Source: Oceanobacillus neutriphilus (GTDB taxonomy: Bacteria; Bacillota; Bacilli; Bacillales; Amphibacillaceae). From it: DNA of 64,000 nt. Location: positions 270,805 to 334,804 of the forward strand of contig NZ_BMLW01000004.1 in NCBI RefSeq assembly GCF_014645515.1. Reading direction: 5' to 3'. A program made the position numbers and the translations under genes. Below are positions 7,876 through 16,523 of this stretch, one piece after another; positions within the stretch are counted from its first letter, which is position 1; each line of letters starts with the position of its first letter. The notes beneath the pieces were generated by a model that worked only from the letters and a program-made list of their open reading frames with translations, was not told the DNA's origin and did not search any database.

Positions 7876-9195
7876 TCAGGACTTTGTATCTGTTTCAGCC
7901 ATGCTCTCCAGCTCTCTTTTCGTAAGCTGGCGATCATACGCTTTCACAAATGGGTAGTAGAGAATTGCATCTAGAATCATTAACAGAATAACCAGGACAA
8001 ATGCTTTCCAATCTAATGTTGAGAAGAAAGCTCCTATAAAAGGCGGCATTTGCCACGACAACATCGAAAAAGTTTTCCCTACCAGTCCTATGGACATACA
8101 TATATAACTAATCGTAGCATTCAATGTCGATGTCAGCAAGAAAGGAATCAGGAACATCGGATTCAACATTAAAGGTATCCCAAAAATTAATGGCTCCGAG
8201 ATATTGAATAGTGCCGGTACGATACCAACTTTCCCAACGTTCTTTAATTGCTTTGACTTAGCTAAGAATATTAATAGTAGTGCTAGTCCAATAACTGACC
8301 CTGCACCGCCAATGGCTGTGAAATACGTCCAAAATGACGTAGTAAATATATGTGGAAGCTGTTCTCCTGCCATTTGTGCGGCTGCATTGATAGATATATT
8401 TCCATCACGAATCGGTCCCATAACCCCTCCAAGGGCTGCATCATGAATACCGAAGAACCAGAATACATGCGTTAACAGGGTAATAAAAATAACAAATGCT
8501 AAGCTGTCCGCCGATTTAAAGGTTGGTGATAAGAAATCAAACATCGATTGTGCCATATTCGTACCAAAAGAGTGGAAAATGGCGTAAATAACTGTATAAA
8601 CTGCAATGATAATTATCCCAGGAATCAAGGATGCAAACACATCACTTAAACTGGCCGGAACACTTGGCGGCATTTTGATTTTACCAAATTCTTTTTGCTG
8701 CATAATCCGATAAAGTTCCGTCGTTCCAATACCAATCAGGATAGCCGACAGCAACCCTTTCCCGTCAATAAAACTGAACTCTAATGTTTTTGCATCAAAT
8801 CCTAATTCTTGAGGCTGTGTAACAAGTAAGAAAAACCCCATGACGGAAAATAAGATTGGAATAAATGAATTAACTTTATAGAAACGGCATAGAAAGTGCG
8901 TAATTCCAATACAAACATACAAAGACATGGCACCCAATGTAAACGCAAACACCCAATTCAATACTTCAGCATTATTTAATGCAAATTTTTCCCAGGCAAG
9001 CATGAACCCATTCGTTGTTTCCTCGGTTACAGGAGGAGAGCTTATAATGGCTACAAGCCCTCCTGCCAATGTAATCGGTAAGAGACTGATAAAGGCATCA
9101 CGAATAGCTGCAAGATGACGCTGTTGTCCAAATTTATTAGCAATCGGCATGACTTTATTTTCCATCAGCGCCGTTACCGAATTAAATTTACTCAT
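7876..9195 (-). CDS. celB: PTS cellobiose/lactose-family EIIC
   Basis: 439 residues with ten or so membrane segments. The N-terminus NKFGQQRHLAAIRDAFISLLPITLAGG is family-typical (quoted in part: LAAIRDAFISLLPITLAGG). FWFFGIHDA and FNISEPLIFGIPLMLNP carry the substrate-site Glu region of the CelB/LacE IIC family. It transports beta-glucosides such as cellobiose while IIB phosphorylates them. It is the last gene of the IIA-GH1-IIB-IIC operon, two bases after the IIB stop. Confidence 0.92.
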   Translation of the reverse strand: MSKFNSVTALMENKVMPIANKFGQQRHLAAIRDAFISLLPITLAGGLVAIISSPPVTEETTNGFMLAWEKFALNNAEVLNWVFAFTLGAMSLYVCIGITHFLCRFYKVNSFIPILFSVMGFFLLVTQPQELGFDAKTLEFSFIDGKGLLSAILIGIGTTELYRIMQQKEFGKIKMPPSVPASLSDVFASLIPGIIIIAVYTVIYAIFHSFGTNMAQSMFDFLSPTFKSADSLAFVIFITLLTHVFWFFGIHDAALGGVMGPIRDGNISINAAAQMAGEQLPHIFTTSFWTYFTAIGGAGSVIGLALLLIFLAKSKQLKNVGKVGIVPALFNISEPLIFGIPLMLNPMFLIPFLLTSTLNATISYICMSIGLVGKTFSMLSWQMPPFIGAFFSTLDWKAFVLVILLMILDAILYYPFVKAYDRQLTKRELESMAETDTKS

Positions 9196-9197
9196 GG

Positions 9198-9494
9198 TTA
9201 TTTCTCCCCTTCATAAAAGTGGGATGCATCTTTTAGTATTCCTTCCGCATCCATGATGCCATATTTTGATAAATCAATTGTCATTGCCGGGGTTCCAGCG
9301 TTCGCTTTGATTTCATTTAATTGAAAGCGAATTTGCGGTCCAACCAGAATAATATCCACATTTTCCAGTTTATCCTGATATTCACTGACTCCCACTGCCC
9401 GTACTGTTGCTTCCCCGCCTGACGCATCTTCCATTTTACGTGCCAATATTCCTGAAGACATCCCCGCATTACAAACGATTAATATGTTTAACAT
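9198..9494 (-). CDS. celA: PTS cellobiose-family EIIB
   Basis: 98 residues from the ATG at 9494. A longer frame runs upstream into the GH1 gene, but GAGAGGAG before 9494 and the start MLNILIVCNAGMSSG fix this start. Cys8 in the CNAGMSS loop is the phosphoryl acceptor. IIB hands phosphate from IIA to the incoming sugar. It starts four bases after the GH1 stop and belongs to the same operon. Confidence 0.93.
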   Translation of the reverse strand: MLNILIVCNAGMSSGILARKMEDASGGEATVRAVGVSEYQDKLENVDIILVGPQIRFQLNEIKANAGTPAMTIDLSKYGIMDAEGILKDASHFYEGEK

Positions 9495-9498
9495 TGTA

Positions 9499-10899
9499 TT
9501 AACTCCTCTCGATAGTAGCCCCATTGGACTCACAAACTTTTTTATACCAGTAATAAGATGCTTTTGGCTTTCTTTCAAAACCATTATCAAAATCCACACC
9601 GACTAGTCCATAACGTTTTTCATGGCCATTCTTCCAGGAATAAAGATCCATCGTTGACCAGATAAAATAACCTAATACCTCTGCTCCGTCATCAATTGCA
9701 TTTAGAATAGCGTTAATATGTGCATTTAAGAAATGTATGCGGCCTTGATCATCAACGGATTTCTCATTTGGCACATCTTCATAGAAAGCTACTCCATTTT
9801 CCGTAATAAAGATTGGCACCTTGTATTTCTCATATGCCCGCATGATTCCATGATATAAGCCCTGCGGATAAATTTCTGTATCCCATTCGGTATAAGTGGA
9901 ATCCGGATTGTCAAACACCTGTTCAAACCAGCCTTTTACAACCACTTTACTGGATCCTTTTGCTTCTGATCCTTTATTATTAATACGTAAGATACTCTCT
10001 CCACCGGTATATGGCTTGATAAGCGCTCTTGCATAATAGTTCAACCCGGCAAAATCAACGGTATTATGCTTTATAGCTTCAAAATCCGCTTCTTGCATAA
10101 AGCTTAAATCGTATTTTTCATTCAGCATACCCAGCATATCAATCGGAATCTCACCTTTAATGGCTGTGTCTAAAATCCAATTGTTAAAATAGTTATCTGC
10201 TTTACGCATCGCAATTTTTGTTTCCAGACTGTCATCCACACCAAAAATAGGAGCATAGCTGTGAACGATTCCAATTTGACCTTTCATTTTCATCTCTCTA
10301 AATAATTTTACTGTTAAAGCATTGGCAAGCATCATATAGAAAGAAGCCTGAATTGTTTTTTGTGTATCGTCTATCCCAGGAGGATAATTCCCTATTTTAT
10401 AACCGCTGAAGACATAGTATCTCGGTTCATTAAAGGTAGACCAGTAGGTTACTTTGTCTCCATATTCCTCGAAGCAGACCTTCGCATATTCTACATAAGC
10501 ATCACAGATTTCACGCTCAGCCCATCCACCTTTGTCTTCCAGATATTGAGGCAGATCCCAGTGAAATAGTGTTACAAACGGCTCAATCCCATTTTTTAGA
10601 CATTCATCAATAATATTATGATAAAATTGAACCCCTTCCGGATTTACCTCACCCTTATCATTTTTAATAATTCTGGGCCAGGCAATGGAAAAACGGTAAG
10701 CTTTATGCCCCCCTTCTTTCATTAAGCGAATATCTTCTTTGTATTTATGGTAATGATCGGAGGCATCATTTCCATTCTCCAGATTATTTTCATGCAGATA
10801 TACGTCCCATAAGGAAGGTACTCGTCCCCCTTCGTTCCATCCTCCTTCACATTGATAAGATGCCGTCGCTGTTCCCCACAAAAAATTTTTATTTATCAT
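9499..10899 (-). CDS. GH1 6-phospho-beta-glucosidase
   Basis: 466 residues, one GH1 barrel. The acid/base Glu158 is present in STFNEPR and the nucleophile Glu367 in FITENGV. The N-terminus FLWGTATASYQCEG and the segment RFSIAWPRI are family-typical. KRYGLVGVDFDN near the C-terminus matches the phosphate-binding region of PTS-linked enzymes. It cleaves the phosphorylated beta-glucoside in the cytoplasm. It overlaps the IIA gene by four bases. It provides the normal comparison for the unusual GH1 at 21928. Confidence 0.92.
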   Translation of the reverse strand: MINKNFLWGTATASYQCEGGWNEGGRVPSLWDVYLHENNLENGNDASDHYHKYKEDIRLMKEGGHKAYRFSIAWPRIIKNDKGEVNPEGVQFYHNIIDECLKNGIEPFVTLFHWDLPQYLEDKGGWAEREICDAYVEYAKVCFEEYGDKVTYWSTFNEPRYYVFSGYKIGNYPPGIDDTQKTIQASFYMMLANALTVKLFREMKMKGQIGIVHSYAPIFGVDDSLETKIAMRKADNYFNNWILDTAIKGEIPIDMLGMLNEKYDLSFMQEADFEAIKHNTVDFAGLNYYARALIKPYTGGESILRINNKGSEAKGSSKVVVKGWFEQVFDNPDSTYTEWDTEIYPQGLYHGIMRAYEKYKVPIFITENGVAFYEDVPNEKSVDDQGRIHFLNAHINAILNAIDDGAEVLGYFIWSTMDLYSWKNGHEKRYGLVGVDFDNGFERKPKASYYWYKKVCESNGATIERS

Positions 10900-11228
10900 T
10901 TTTTTACCTCACTTTCAAATTTTTTATAGATATCTATGACTTCACTAGCCAAATCAATTGTAAGTTGTCCCATCATAAAATGATCTTCACTGTGCATTAA
11001 CAACAGGGACATTTCTGTTTTGTCCCCTCCTGCTTCCTTTTGAATCATGTCTGTATGCGTTTTTTGTGCAAGAAGTAATTCCTCTTTTCCTTTTTCAACG
11101 CATTCTTCTGCTTTTTCCCATTCTCCCGATTTCGCAAAAGAAATCGCTTCCATTCCATAACTGCGAGCATTACCGCTGTGCAGAATCAATCCAAATGAAA
11201 CTGCTTCTGTTCCTTCACTTAAACTCAT
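10896..11228 (-). CDS. celC: PTS lactose/cellobiose-family EIIA
   Basis: 110 residues, all-helical family. LILHSGNARSYGMEAI and LLLMHSEDHFMM are the conserved parts, and His79 is the predicted phosphorylated residue. It is the first gene of the operon, with AGAGAGG before the ATG. It also supplies the phosphate signal sensed by PRD regulators such as the divergent one at 11699. Confidence 0.92.
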   Translation of the reverse strand: MSLSEGTEAVSFGLILHSGNARSYGMEAISFAKSGEWEKAEECVEKGKEELLLAQKTHTDMIQKEAGGDKTEMSLLLMHSEDHFMMGQLTIDLASEVIDIYKKFESEVKK

Positions 11229-11698
11229 CGTGATGACACCTCTCTATCTGTTCTCTACGTAATTAATCATAACTCCAATAGATATCCGCAGTGAAATAAT
11301 TATTTGCCTATCCCGTTAGGAAAAGCCTGACAAACCCGTATAGAGAGCCGCTTGCCGGTTAAGCTATAGATAAGTTTTCCATGATAGTTTCCTTACCTGA
11401 ATGATATAAATAAATCAAAGATTTTCTTTTAGAGAGGTATAAATTGAAATAATAAATCATTTTTTCGAGGAGATGAGCTCGGGCCCATGGAAAGCGTAGT
11501 GTTTTTTCAGAGCGAATGCCAGAAGGTAAAATCTTAATTTCAACTTAGATAGATTGATTAATGTATTGCTTTTCAAAATAAGAGTGATTATGATTAAATA
11601 TAGGAAATGTATCTACAAAAGACTCCTCTCTCTATAATTAATATTCTCTACAAAATAATTGGTTTATAAATCAATTTTTAATGATAAGGGAGGATACT
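11229..11698. other. Divergent regulatory region between cel operon and PRD regulator
   Basis: About 470 bases without a gene. It must hold both divergent promoters and the operator of the PRD activator, but I find no unambiguous -35/-10 pair. TATAAT occurs at about 11630 on the plus strand, and the dyad AAATAATTATTT lies near 11294. A 16-base fragment of the palindromic repeat family (11486-11501) lies in the middle. Confidence 0.4.
11486..11501 (-). repeat. Fragment of the palindromic repeat family
   Basis: CATGGAAAGCGTAGTG is the exact reverse complement of 13753-13768 in the complete element at 13746-13857. Neighbouring bases keep only a loose resemblance (GAGCTCGGGC), so this is a degenerate or partial copy. 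Confidence 0.55.
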
Positions 11699-13597
11699 AT
11701 GAACAAGCGGCAAACAAAACTGGTACAATATCTTATCAGCCAGGATGATTGGGTAAAAGGAAATCAATTAGCAGTTGATTTCAATGTAAGCTCGCGTACG
11801 ATACGTAATGATATTCAAACCCTGCAGTTGAACGGGTTTAAAATAAGTTCTTCTAAAACTTACGGATACCGTATAGAAGAATCGTCTGAAGCAGTACGGC
11901 ATTTAGATAAAAAGAATGAATTCCCTGAAACTGCATATGACCGGATGGTATATATATTAAAAAGACTTCTTCATGTTTCCGAGCAGCAAAATATTTTTGA
12001 TTTAGCTGATGAATTATTTGTGAGCGAATCCACCATTGAAAAAGACTTATACCGGCTGAAAGATTTTATCACGAATACAGAGAGTAAAGTAAAGCTGGAA
12101 AGAATAGAAAATGGCATTTTGCTTGAAGGAAGCACGCGGGCTAAAAGAACGCTGTGGTCGAAGCTGATCTTTAATGAAATAAAAGAAGATTTGTTCGATA
12201 TCTATGAGCTGGAAAATCATTTTAACGAAATAAATCTAAAAGATATTAGGCACATCCTCTCTGAGGTGCTCTCTGAATACAAAATATTTTTAAATGACCT
12301 ATCCATGATTAATATGGTTATTCATGTGGCCATTATACTCGATACCATCATACGCAAGGAACAGACAATTCCTTCGTCAGAGGTTGATTATACCAGTTCA
12401 GAAGAAGAACTGGCAGCCTCTGAAAAAATTTGTGAAAAACTCGGAGATTTATACGGCATAACCATTCCCCTGCCGGAAATTAAATATATTGCCATCTTAA
12501 TCGGCGGAAAGAAAAGCTATTATAACGATACGTTAAAAGAGCATAAAAGAAAAATAGACAGCCGCTTTTCAGAACTGGCAAAAGAATTGATTCAATCCAT
12601 CAGTAATAAATTTTTAATCGATTTAAGTGAGGACGAAAAATTACACATTGATCTTTCCATGCATTTGAAATCACTTTACAACCGTAATCAACGCGGGGTT
12701 GAAATTCATAATCCCGTTTTAATGGAAACGCAAAGAAAATTTCCGTTAATTTATGATATGGGCATTTTTATGGGTTTGGAGTATGAATTAAAAACAAACC
12801 AAAAATTAAATGAAGATGAAATTGGTCTGTTGACATTGCACCTGTGCATCGCCTTTGAACGGCTGGCGAAAGAAAGACAAACGAATAACAGGATCGCCAT
12901 TCTTTGTCCAACAGGCTTTACAACCAGCCGATTATTGAAGGCAAAGTTAGAAAATATTTATGGAGATAAGATCGGTCAATTGCAGCTATTCTCTCTTTCC
13001 GACAGCTGGGATGCGATAGCCCAATTCAATCCTGACCTTGTTCTTACAACAGCACGGGTTCCGGAAGGCTTTCCTTTTCCTACTTTGGAAGTGACACCAT
13101 TTCTGTCAGAAAAAGAAATAGAGAAAATAGATGCTTATCTTCAGCCAAAAGAAAAGAAATTCAATAACCAGAATGTTGTTTCATACTTTAGTGAAGATTT
13201 ATTCTTTCCAGACATAACAAAACAAACGCCGGATGAAGTGATTGCATTTCTCTCCTCTGAATTAGAGAGGCAAGGAATCGTCCCTCCAAAATATAACGAG
13301 CTAATTTTAGCACGGGAAGCAATCTCATCCACCGCTTATGGAAATTTAATTGCTTTGCCCCATCCGATTGAAAAAGTAGCCAGTAAAACAATTATTGCTG
13401 TTTGCACACTAAGTCAGCCGGTTCAGTGGGGTAATCAAAAAGTACAGCTGGTTTTATTATTTGCCCTCGCAAATGATAAAAGAGAACTGATGGACAGTTT
13501 GTTTAGAGAGATTATTGATATGCTGGATAATCCTAAAAAGGTGAAAAAAATATTACAAGCGAAGGACTTTGGATCCTTTGCTGAGCTAATCAGGTAA
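11699..13597 (+). CDS. licR: LicR-type PRD transcriptional activator with EIIB- and EIIA-like domains
   Basis: 632 residues from the ATG at 11699, which AAGGGAGG precedes; an in-frame ATG at 11681 lacks such a site. Order: HTH (residues 1-60, SSRTIRNDIQTLQ), second HTH-like segment (SESTIEKDLYRL), two PRDs (His in MHLKSLYNR and LTLHLCIAFERL), an IIB-like domain with Cys in LCPTGFTTSR, and a IIA-2 domain with His in ALPHPIEK. Such proteins are activated or silenced by PTS phosphorylation according to substrate supply. Its place opposite the cel operon makes it that operon's likely activator. Confidence 0.88.
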   Translation: MNKRQTKLVQYLISQDDWVKGNQLAVDFNVSSRTIRNDIQTLQLNGFKISSSKTYGYRIEESSEAVRHLDKKNEFPETAYDRMVYILKRLLHVSEQQNIFDLADELFVSESTIEKDLYRLKDFITNTESKVKLERIENGILLEGSTRAKRTLWSKLIFNEIKEDLFDIYELENHFNEINLKDIRHILSEVLSEYKIFLNDLSMINMVIHVAIILDTIIRKEQTIPSSEVDYTSSEEELAASEKICEKLGDLYGITIPLPEIKYIAILIGGKKSYYNDTLKEHKRKIDSRFSELAKELIQSISNKFLIDLSEDEKLHIDLSMHLKSLYNRNQRGVEIHNPVLMETQRKFPLIYDMGIFMGLEYELKTNQKLNEDEIGLLTLHLCIAFERLAKERQTNNRIAILCPTGFTTSRLLKAKLENIYGDKIGQLQLFSLSDSWDAIAQFNPDLVLTTARVPEGFPFPTLEVTPFLSEKEIEKIDAYLQPKEKKFNNQNVVSYFSEDLFFPDITKQTPDEVIAFLSSELERQGIVPPKYNELILAREAISSTAYGNLIALPHPIEKVASKTIIAVCTLSQPVQWGNQKVQLVLLFALANDKRELMDSLFREIIDMLDNPKKVKKILQAKDFGSFAELIR

Positions 13598-13745
13598 TAT
13601 AATCGCTGCTCACTCAACTTTCGCACCTAAGAATAAACATCTATACCTTACTATTCCACCAAGATGAACATATTCTTCATTATCCTGCTTGCATATTGTT
13701 AAATCATCCTTCTATGGAAATGAAGATTGTGTATAGCACCGCTCC

Positions 13746-13857
13746 GACCAACCACTACGCTTTCCATGGGGACGGCTTCAGCTAACTTGAAAAGAAAACC
13801 GCTTTTCAAGTGGATCTTCAGCTCGCCCTGTTCCCATAGGAGTCTCCGTGGTTGGTC
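13746..13857 (+). repeat. Palindromic repeat element, copy 1
   Basis: The outer stem is GACCAACCAC (13746-13755) with GTGGTTGGTC (13848-13857). The inner stem is CTTGAAAAG (13786-13794) with CTTTTCAAG (13802-13810). Between the stems lie the core strings GGCTTCAGCTAACTT and AAGTGGATCTTCAGC. The same core, with quite different stems, recurs inverted at 14143-14260. This pattern points to a structured, repeated intergenic element. Confidence 0.7.
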
Positions 13858-14142
13858 TGCGCTCAGTTAGGCTTCTACAGCGAATGAAAGAAATCATATC
13901 CTTATGAGGTTGGATGAAATAATCGCTTTTTGCTTGATGAATAGATCATTTTAATGTTTCAAATGGTTGATTTGGCAATTAAAATGATGACACAGCATGG
14001 ATAGTAAATATCAGGAATAACTTTTATGGACAGAAAGACATCTTGACAGAATATTTTACCATAAACTAGAAAAAACGTTTTATCTGATCTAACTTCTATT
14101 TAGTCAGCTGTTTCAATCTGTATAGAATATCCTGCTAGCGGA

Positions 14143-14260
14143 GGCGGACCGTTTTGACTCCTGAGGGATTAGCACCATCTGAAGATCCACTTTTGCCAAG
14201 TGATCTTCTTGGCAAAAGTTAGCTGAAGAGCGTGCCCCTAGGAAAGCAAAACGGTCCGCC
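14143..14260 (-). repeat. Palindromic repeat element, copy 2 (opposite orientation)
   Basis: The outer stem is GGCGGACCGTTTTG (14143-14156) with its exact complement at 14247-14260. The inner stem is ACTTTTGCCAAG (14189-14200) with CTTGGCAAAAGT (14208-14219). Read on the minus strand, the core CTTCAGCTAACTT...AAGTGGATCTTCAG equals that of copy 1, although both stems have different sequences. Confidence 0.7.
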
Positions 14261-14422
14261 GCAGCGGTGCCTTACACGTTACCTTCTTTCTGGATAGAGT
14301 TTATGCTTTGTCAAGAGATTGGTGGAAGGAACAATCAACGCCTGTCTCTATGATAAGAGAGTTATTTTTTTAGGTGCAAAAGTTGAGCTGCTTATAAATA
14401 AGAAACAGCTGTTGCTAATCGG

Positions 14423-14456
14423 AAAGGAGCTAGGACATGAACTAGCCCCTTTTTTA
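14423..14456 (+). terminator. Terminator-like hairpin
   Basis: AGGAGCTAG and CTAGCCCCT pair around an eight-base loop with one mismatch and are followed by TTTTTATT. No gene stop lies close upstream on the plus strand. It may end transcripts coming from the repeat region or read-through from the PRD regulator. Confidence 0.55.
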
Positions 14457-14533
14457 TTATAAATTTCCATACTGAACAAGCTGTCTCTATTATTCTAATT
14501 AATTTCTAATCTGTAATATAAGGAGGTATCTCA

Positions 14534-15358
14534 TTGCTGGTTCATAAAATGAAATATATGAATAATTTAACCGTTCAGGAACAGCATATTATAGATTATA
14601 TTCTGGAGCATCCGGACCAGCTATTTGATTTAACTGCAAATGAATTAGCAAAAGTCACTTTTACCAGTCCTTCCACGATAATTAGACTTTGTAAGAAGCT
14701 TGGGACAAAAGGGTTTCCAGACTTTCAAATAAAATTTGCGTTGGAATATAAAGACCTGAAAATAGAGAAATACCAAATGAACAGCAATGATTCCCTAACT
14801 GAAGATAACAAGATTCATAAAAGCATACACTCATTGCCTTTTATTTATGAAGAAGCCATATATGAAACACAGAAGACGCTTGATTACAATCAGATCAAAA
14901 AAATAGTAAACTGGATTAAGTATGCTGACCGGGTAAATATCTATGGGGTAGATGCAAATTATTATATTGCTCAGCAGATTTGCGCAAGGTGGAATGAATT
15001 TGGAATCAATGCTTTAGCATTTAATAGCATAAATAAACATTATCTGGTTAACATCAAACAAAAAGAAAAACATATTTCTTTTGTTATTTCACATAGCGGC
15101 AATAACAAAGCAATTATTGATATTGCTAAAACGATAAAATTATACAATCAAAAAGTCATTGCCGTTACCGGAAACGAGAAAAGTGAACTTATCTCAATGG
15201 CAGATGATTATATTAAAAGCTATACTTCAACAGAACAATTTACTTTATCTAAAATTTTCAACAATACATCGACACAATATATTTTTGATGTTCTGTATCT
15301 TCATTTACTGGATAATATTAATGCAGACAGTAAAAAGAAGCTGATGGATGAAATTTAA
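14534..15358 (+). CDS. MurR/RpiR family regulator (HTH plus SIS domain)
   Basis: 274 residues from a TTG start, with AAGGAGG eight bases before it. An N-terminal HTH_6 domain (LTANELAKVTFTSPSTIIRL) precedes a SIS sugar-phosphate binding domain starting near residue 120 (VNIYGVDANYYIAQQI, then SFVISHSGNNKAIIDIAKTI). RpiR proteins sense phosphosugars and regulate sugar-catabolic genes. Two oxidoreductase genes follow on the same strand and are its likely targets. Confidence 0.88.
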   Translation: MLVHKMKYMNNLTVQEQHIIDYILEHPDQLFDLTANELAKVTFTSPSTIIRLCKKLGTKGFPDFQIKFALEYKDLKIEKYQMNSNDSLTEDNKIHKSIHSLPFIYEEAIYETQKTLDYNQIKKIVNWIKYADRVNIYGVDANYYIAQQICARWNEFGINALAFNSINKHYLVNIKQKEKHISFVISHSGNNKAIIDIAKTIKLYNQKVIAVTGNEKSELISMADDYIKSYTSTEQFTLSKIFNNTSTQYIFDVLYLHLLDNINADSKKKLMDEI

Positions 15359-15485
15359 ATTCATTAATCAGCTTCTTTTTATAAGAAACAACGAAAACGA
15401 TTACCAAAAACTTAAAAACCTGTTCTCCATTGAAAAATGCTGTGCTAAGATAAAGCTAAATTACTGGAGAATAGGAGAGATGAAT

Positions 15486-16502
15486 ATGTTATCCATTGCT
15501 TTTATTGGTTATGGTAATTCAGTAACTAATTATCATTTACCTTATTTAGAAAAAAGAGAAAATATAAATGTGAAGTATATATACAGAAGAGCTGAAGATC
15601 GTGTACATGAAGGCACAGAACACGAGAATTGGTATCCCGATATCAATTTTACGAGTGACCTAAACGAGATTCTGAATGATAAAGAGATTGAATTAATCGT
15701 GGTATGCACACATGCAGACAGCCATGCAGAATACGCAAGGATTGCTCTGCAAAATAACAAAAACGTATTAGTAGAAAAGCCCTTTGCTTCCACTCTGGAC
15801 GAGGCAAAGGAGATTTTTGAGCTTGCTAAATCCAAAGGGCTTATTGCAATGGCAAACCAAAATAGACGGTTTGATGGAGACTTCTTAACATTAAAAAAAG
15901 TGCTTGCCAGCGGCGCACTCGGGAATATTGTTGAAATCCAATCACATTATGATTATTTCCGGCCGGAAAAAATTGAAAAAGGTTTCAAAACACTTCACCT
16001 TCTGGCTGTTCATACCATTGACCAGATTATATCATTATATGGAAACCCTGATAAAGTCTGCTATGATGTAAGAAGTATTTATTATCCCGGGGAAAGCGAT
16101 GATTTTACAGATATTGATTTTTATTATGGGAAACAAATGAAAGCAACAGTGAAGTGCAGCAGCAGTGTGAAAATAGAGCATCCAAAATTTACAGTTCATG
16201 GTGATAGAGGAAGTTTTATAAAGTATAGCAGCGGTCATCAGAAGAAAAATCCTGATGGAGCAACGAAAGTATCCTTTATACAAGAGCCTGAAGATAACTG
16301 GGGAGAGATTTCCTATATTGATGAGAATGGAGAAGAAATAAATAAGAAAATCCCTTCAGAAGTAACCGATTATGGAATTTTGTATGAGAAGCTGTACGAA
16401 AGTATCCGGAACGGTGTTGAAAAACCTGTTAAAGATGACGAAGTGTTAACAGTGATGGGGATTTTGAGTAATGGTATAAAAGAAGCTTCCAAGAATCACT
16501 AA
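15486..16502 (+). CDS. Gfo/Idh/MocA family NAD(P)-dependent oxidoreductase
   Basis: 338 residues from the ATG at 15486, eight bases after AGGAG; the open frame extends upstream without a ribosome site. The N-terminal Rossmann fold opens with IAFIGYGNSVTNYHL, and the EKPFASTLDEAKE motif carries the conserved Lys. A C-terminal alpha/beta domain begins near residue 120 (MANQNRRFDGDF). Such enzymes oxidise or reduce sugar carbons, often of phosphorylated or glycosidic sugars. It sits with an RpiR regulator and a PTS/GH1 operon, so a sugar from that system is a plausible substrate. Confidence 0.85.
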   Translation: MLSIAFIGYGNSVTNYHLPYLEKRENINVKYIYRRAEDRVHEGTEHENWYPDINFTSDLNEILNDKEIELIVVCTHADSHAEYARIALQNNKNVLVEKPFASTLDEAKEIFELAKSKGLIAMANQNRRFDGDFLTLKKVLASGALGNIVEIQSHYDYFRPEKIEKGFKTLHLLAVHTIDQIISLYGNPDKVCYDVRSIYYPGESDDFTDIDFYYGKQMKATVKCSSSVKIEHPKFTVHGDRGSFIKYSSGHQKKNPDGATKVSFIQEPEDNWGEISYIDENGEEINKKIPSEVTDYGILYEKLYESIRNGVEKPVKDDEVLTVMGILSNGIKEASKNH

Positions 16503-16523
16503 TTTAACGAGGAGGGTTACAAA

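Larger units (their letters stand above)
13613..14387. mobile_element. Possible mobile-element remnant bounded by 18-bp inverted repeats
   Basis: The left end CTCAACTTTCGCACCTAA (13613-13630) matches the inverted right end (14370-14387, TTAGGTGCAAAAGTTGAG) at 17 of 18 positions. The 739 bases between them contain no transposase frame. No clean target-site duplication is visible. It could be a non-autonomous element, an IS remnant, or chance, so confidence is moderate to low. Confidence 0.35.
13598..14533. other. Gene-free region with repeat elements
   Basis: About 935 bases with no convincing coding frame. It holds two complete palindromic elements (13746-13857 and 14143-14260), an enclosing 18-bp inverted repeat (13613-13630 and 14370-14387), and a terminator-like hairpin at 14423-14456. 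It may be the decayed remains of a mobile element. Confidence 0.6.

Noticed and set aside
13598..14533. CRISPR array
   Set aside because: The repeats are two inverted elements with variable stems, not regularly spaced direct repeats, and no cas gene is present.
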